DNA from: Phycisphaeraceae bacterium
GTDB lineage: Bacteria > Planctomycetota > Phycisphaerae > Phycisphaerales > UBA1924
DNA: 64,000 nt
Reading direction: 5' to 3'
NCBI GenBank assembly: GCA_020639135.1
Contig: JACKHE010000003.1
Location: 62,001-126,000 of the forward strand
This document shows positions 61,664 to 64,000 of the stretch, one piece after another; the first letter of the stretch is position 1, and each line of letters starts with the position of its first letter. The notes beneath the pieces are model-generated. The model was given only the letters and a program-made list of their open reading frames with translations, did no database searches and was not told the DNA's origin. A program made the translations under genes and the position numbers.

Positions 61664-62608
61664 ATGGCGAAGAAGAAGACCACAACACGATCCGCGCGCG
61701 CGCCGCAGGCAGACACAAAGGCGCCGACGCCGAGGCACAAGCTGACGGCTCCGGAGACCCGCGTGTACGTCGGCGACTGCCGTGAGCTGCTCCGGCAGGT
61801 GCCCGATTGCAAGGCGGGGAAGGTCGATCTGATCTTCGCCGACCCGCCGTTCAACTGGCAGGTGAAGTACGACGAGTGGCACGACGGGATGCCGCGCGAG
61901 GAGTTCCTGGACTTCACCTACAACTGGCTGGACGGCTGCATCGACGCGCTGACGGCGCGAGGGTCGCTCTGGGTGAACATCCCCGACGACACCGCGGCGG
62001 AGATCGTCGTGCACCTGAAGAAGCGGGGCATGACGATGGTCAACTGGTGCATCTGGCACTTCCGGTTCGGGCAGAACCGGATGGGCTCGTTCATCATGAG
62101 CAAGGTGCACGCGCTGTACTTCGTCAAGGACCCCGCGAACCGCACGTGGAACGCCGAGGAGATCCTCGAACCCAGCGACCGCGCGACGACGTACTTCGAC
62201 CCCCGCACGCACAACAAGCGCGAGGGGCACAACGGGCTCCGCGTGCCGATGGACGTCTGGTACGGCAAGTACTGGGGCCGGATCCAGGGCAACAACAAGG
62301 AGCGCCGCAGCAACCACGAGAACCAGCTCCCGGAGGTGTACCTCGAGCGCGTCATCCGCGCCTGCTCGAACGAGGGCGACCTTGTGATGGACCCCTTCCT
62401 GGGCAGCGGCACGACGGGCGTCGTCGCCCGGGCGCTCAACCGCCGGATGATCGGGCTCGAGTACAGCGCGGCCAACGCCGGGAGCGCCTTCGAGCGCATC
62501 AAGGCGGGGCCGATCCGGGTCGGGCAGGGCGCGATCAATCAGTCCACGGCGATCTTCGCGCCCCGGCGGCTGGGCGTGAAATCCCGTCAGGGCGCCGGAT
62601 CGGGGTGA
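61664..62608 (+). CDS. Solitary DNA methyltransferase (N6-adenine or N4-cytosine type)
   Basis: The 314-residue enzyme has catalytic motif IV DPPFN (near 61) ahead of SAM-binding motif I DPFLGSGTTG (near 242), the beta-group order. The C-terminal part (MIGLEYSAANAGSAFERIK) is typical of MTases that act on short sites. A basic N terminus (AKKKTTTRSARA) may help bind DNA. No restriction endonuclease is adjacent, so it is probably an orphan enzyme used for regulation or repair timing. Target sequence and base cannot be told from sequence. Confidence 0.88.
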   Translation: MAKKKTTTRSARAPQADTKAPTPRHKLTAPETRVYVGDCRELLRQVPDCKAGKVDLIFADPPFNWQVKYDEWHDGMPREEFLDFTYNWLDGCIDALTARGSLWVNIPDDTAAEIVVHLKKRGMTMVNWCIWHFRFGQNRMGSFIMSKVHALYFVKDPANRTWNAEEILEPSDRATTYFDPRTHNKREGHNGLRVPMDVWYGKYWGRIQGNNKERRSNHENQLPEVYLERVIRACSNEGDLVMDPFLGSGTTGVVARALNRRMIGLEYSAANAGSAFERIKAGPIRVGQGAINQSTAIFAPRRLGVKSRQGAGSG

Positions 62609-62663
62609 TCCCGGACCGGCGGGATCCCGCGAATGACGGTGAAATCCCTGATTTTTCCACACT

Positions 62664-62682
62664 TCCACCGGATCGCGGTGGA
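62664..62682 (+). terminator. Weak terminator after the DNA methyltransferase gene
   Basis: TCCACCG (62664-62670) pairs with CGGTGGA (62676-62682) around a 5-base loop, followed by TTTATT. The stem is short, so this is a weak call. Confidence 0.35.
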
Positions 62683-62811
62683 TTTATTCTTGTGCCGTCC
62701 CGATAACACGTTGTAACATCATGGATTGGCGCGGCGCACCGCTCGCGTCGCTCGGGCTCGGCGATCGTGGAGGGGACTCGTCGTCGGGCGCCGAGCAGGA
62801 GGCCCACCCCC

Positions 62812-63534
62812 ATGGCCACGACAACGGTAGAAATCGATCAGCTCGCGACCACGGAGGCGCTCGTTGGATCCCAGCTCGGGATCGACTGCCCCGAAGCGCT
62901 CGCCGGCTGGTTCGAACGCATCTACGCCGACGCGCGCGACAGCGCCGGGACGATTCCCTGGAATCGCGAGGGCGCCAACCCGGCGTTCATCGCGTGGCTC
63001 AACGCCGAGGCGCCCACGATCATCCGCCCCGGTGCGCGGGTCATCGTCGCCGCCTGCGGGCTGGGGCACGACGTCGCGGAGCTGGTGCGCCGGGGATACG
63101 ACGCGGTCGGCTTTGATGTTTCGCCGACGTGCGTCCGTCTCGCGCAGGAAACCCACCCCGAGATCGCCGAACGCTTCTGCCAGGCGGACCTGCTGGATCC
63201 TCCGATCCGGTTCCGCGGGCGGTTCGATCTGGTTGTCGAGATCCACACCATCCAGGCGGCGCCGCCGGCGATGCGCACCGACCTGACGCACGGGCTGGCG
63301 TGGATGCTTCATCGTCACGGCGTGCTCGTCGCGATCGCCCGGGGGCGGGACGCCACGGAGCCGATCGAGGAGGTCGTCGGACCGCCGCACCCGCTGACCG
63401 CGGCGGAGATGGAGTCGCTCTTCGCCGCCGAGGGTCTGACCCCGATGCGGAAGATCGACGACTTCTACGACGACAACGATCCGCCGGTCCGCCGGCTGCG
63501 CGGGGTCTTCTCGGTGGACCACAGCCGGATCTGA
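62812..63534 (+). CDS. Class I SAM-dependent methyltransferase
   Basis: The 240-residue protein has the Rossmann SAM-binding core: motif I VIVAACGLGHDVAEL (near 80), then the acidic end of strand 2 (AVGFDVSPTCVR) and motif III-like DLVVEIHTIQA. The overall length and the EWNREG-like N-terminal stretch (IPWNREGANPAF) resemble thiopurine methyltransferase-type small-molecule methyltransferases. AGGAGG lies 9 bases before the ATG at 62812. Substrate unknown. Confidence 0.8.
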   Translation: MATTTVEIDQLATTEALVGSQLGIDCPEALAGWFERIYADARDSAGTIPWNREGANPAFIAWLNAEAPTIIRPGARVIVAACGLGHDVAELVRRGYDAVGFDVSPTCVRLAQETHPEIAERFCQADLLDPPIRFRGRFDLVVEIHTIQAAPPAMRTDLTHGLAWMLHRHGVLVAIARGRDATEPIEEVVGPPHPLTAAEMESLFAAEGLTPMRKIDDFYDDNDPPVRRLRGVFSVDHSRI

Positions 63535-63738
63535 GCGGCATCGCCGTTCTGTCACCCGGACGGTCGGCTATACTCGAACCCGGACGCGGGAGCCCGTTTT
63601 TCTGGCTTTGTTCGGCGGCGTTGCGCCGGAACCGACCCGAGCCGGCGGGCGTATCTTGTGCCGCAGCAACGATCACCGAGCGGACGCCCGGAGCCCGCTC
63701 GACCACGCCGAACCGATCCCTTCGCCACGAGACCGAAC

Positions 63739-64000
63739 ATGACCAAGACCCCGGAATGCGTGTCGGGCCATCGCAGGACCCCAGCGTCCATCAGGATCAG
63801 CGACGGCGGATTCACGCTCGTTGAGCTGCTGGTGACGATCACGATCATCGCGATCCTCGCCGCGCTTCTGCTGCCGGCGCTGAGCAAGGCGCAGACCGCC
63901 GCGAGGATCGCCTCGACCCGGTCGCTCCTCACGAACTTCCTCAACGCCTGCGACAGCTTCCAGGTGGACCAGAAGCGCACGCCGGGGTACTTCCCGCAGA
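63739..64000 (+). CDS. Pseudopilin-like protein, truncated by the window edge
   Basis: The visible 87 residues start at ATG 63739. They have an unusually long leader (about 23 residues), then the prepilin-peptidase site and hydrophobic helix GFTLVELLVTITIIAILAAL, followed by the start of the globular domain (SKAQTAARIASTRSLLTNF). The frame is open at the window end, so the C terminus is not seen. It is a second, separate pseudopilin gene from the one at 29928. Confidence 0.85.
   Translation, partial: MTKTPECVSGHRRTPASIRISDGGFTLVELLVTITIIAILAALLLPALSKAQTAARIASTRSLLTNFLNACDSFQVDQKRTPGYFPQ

Noticed and set aside
62653..62661. DnaA-box-like TTTTCCACA
   Set aside because: A single match with no cluster, no AT-rich unwinding element and no dnaA or dnaN nearby, so an origin is not supported.

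Overview
This is a GC-rich chromosomal window that most probably comes from a planctomycete of the class Phycisphaerae. That assignment is inferred from several features together: six secreted proteins end in paired calcium-loop (dockerin-like) repeats of the type D-x-N-x-D-G-V-V-D-T-A-D-L-G; one protein ends in a PEP-CTERM-like anchor (VPSPAG, hydrophobic stretch, RRRR); pseudopilins carry short leaders; beta-helix and HAF-repeat secreted proteins are present; and genes very often overlap by ATGA. No insertion sequence, phage module or CRISPR array was seen. Two tRNA genes (Val-CAC, Arg-ACG) are present.

Layout. 0.2-10.2 kb: a GT4 glycosyltransferase, cobalamin-dependent methionine synthase metH, a two-gene NatAB-like ABC exporter, a DUF481 outer-membrane protein, an MscS channel and a PEP-CTERM-like secreted protein. 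10.6-22.3 kb: tRNA-Val and then a minus-strand electron-transfer region. 22.6-29.5 kb: secreted dockerin-like proteins and a tandem pair of small secreted paralogues whose leaders are almost identical. 29.9-38.4 kb: a pseudopilin, a two-component system, another dockerin-like protein, a three-repeat secreted protein and a Tat-exported amidase. 38.5-43.8 kb: a frameshifted FG-GAP protein flanked by GTGACA palindromes, a GT2 glycosyltransferase, two zinc-ribbon membrane proteins and a stand-alone TSCPD (class II ribonucleotide reductase C-terminal) protein. 43.8-53.4 kb: purC, a GH10-like protein lacking its catalytic residues, an HhH protein, mfd, uppP and lipoproteins. 53.5-64 kb: a nuclease-fold protein, feoA-feoB with a likely Fur box, a PepSY-like acidic protein, tRNA-Arg, rpsT, a CPBP protease, a beta-helix protein, upp, a DNA methyltransferase, a SAM methyltransferase and a pseudopilin cut by the window edge.

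The most striking content is the four-gene, tightly coupled operon at 19488-10706 (minus strand). It encodes, in order, a membrane flavoprotein fused to a 2[4Fe-4S] ferredoxin domain and a four-histidine cytochrome b domain; a membrane-anchored 23-heme cytochrome c; a 548-residue beta-barrel; and a 37-heme putative lipoprotein built from tandem three-heme repeats of about 72 residues. Start and stop codons overlap or lie one base apart at every junction. Together these could carry electrons from cytoplasmic NAD(P)H or ferredoxin across both membranes to the outside. That role is inferred from gene content; the motifs and overlaps are read directly. A seven-heme cytochrome is encoded just upstream at 21122-22342, giving 67 CxxCH motifs in about 12 kb.
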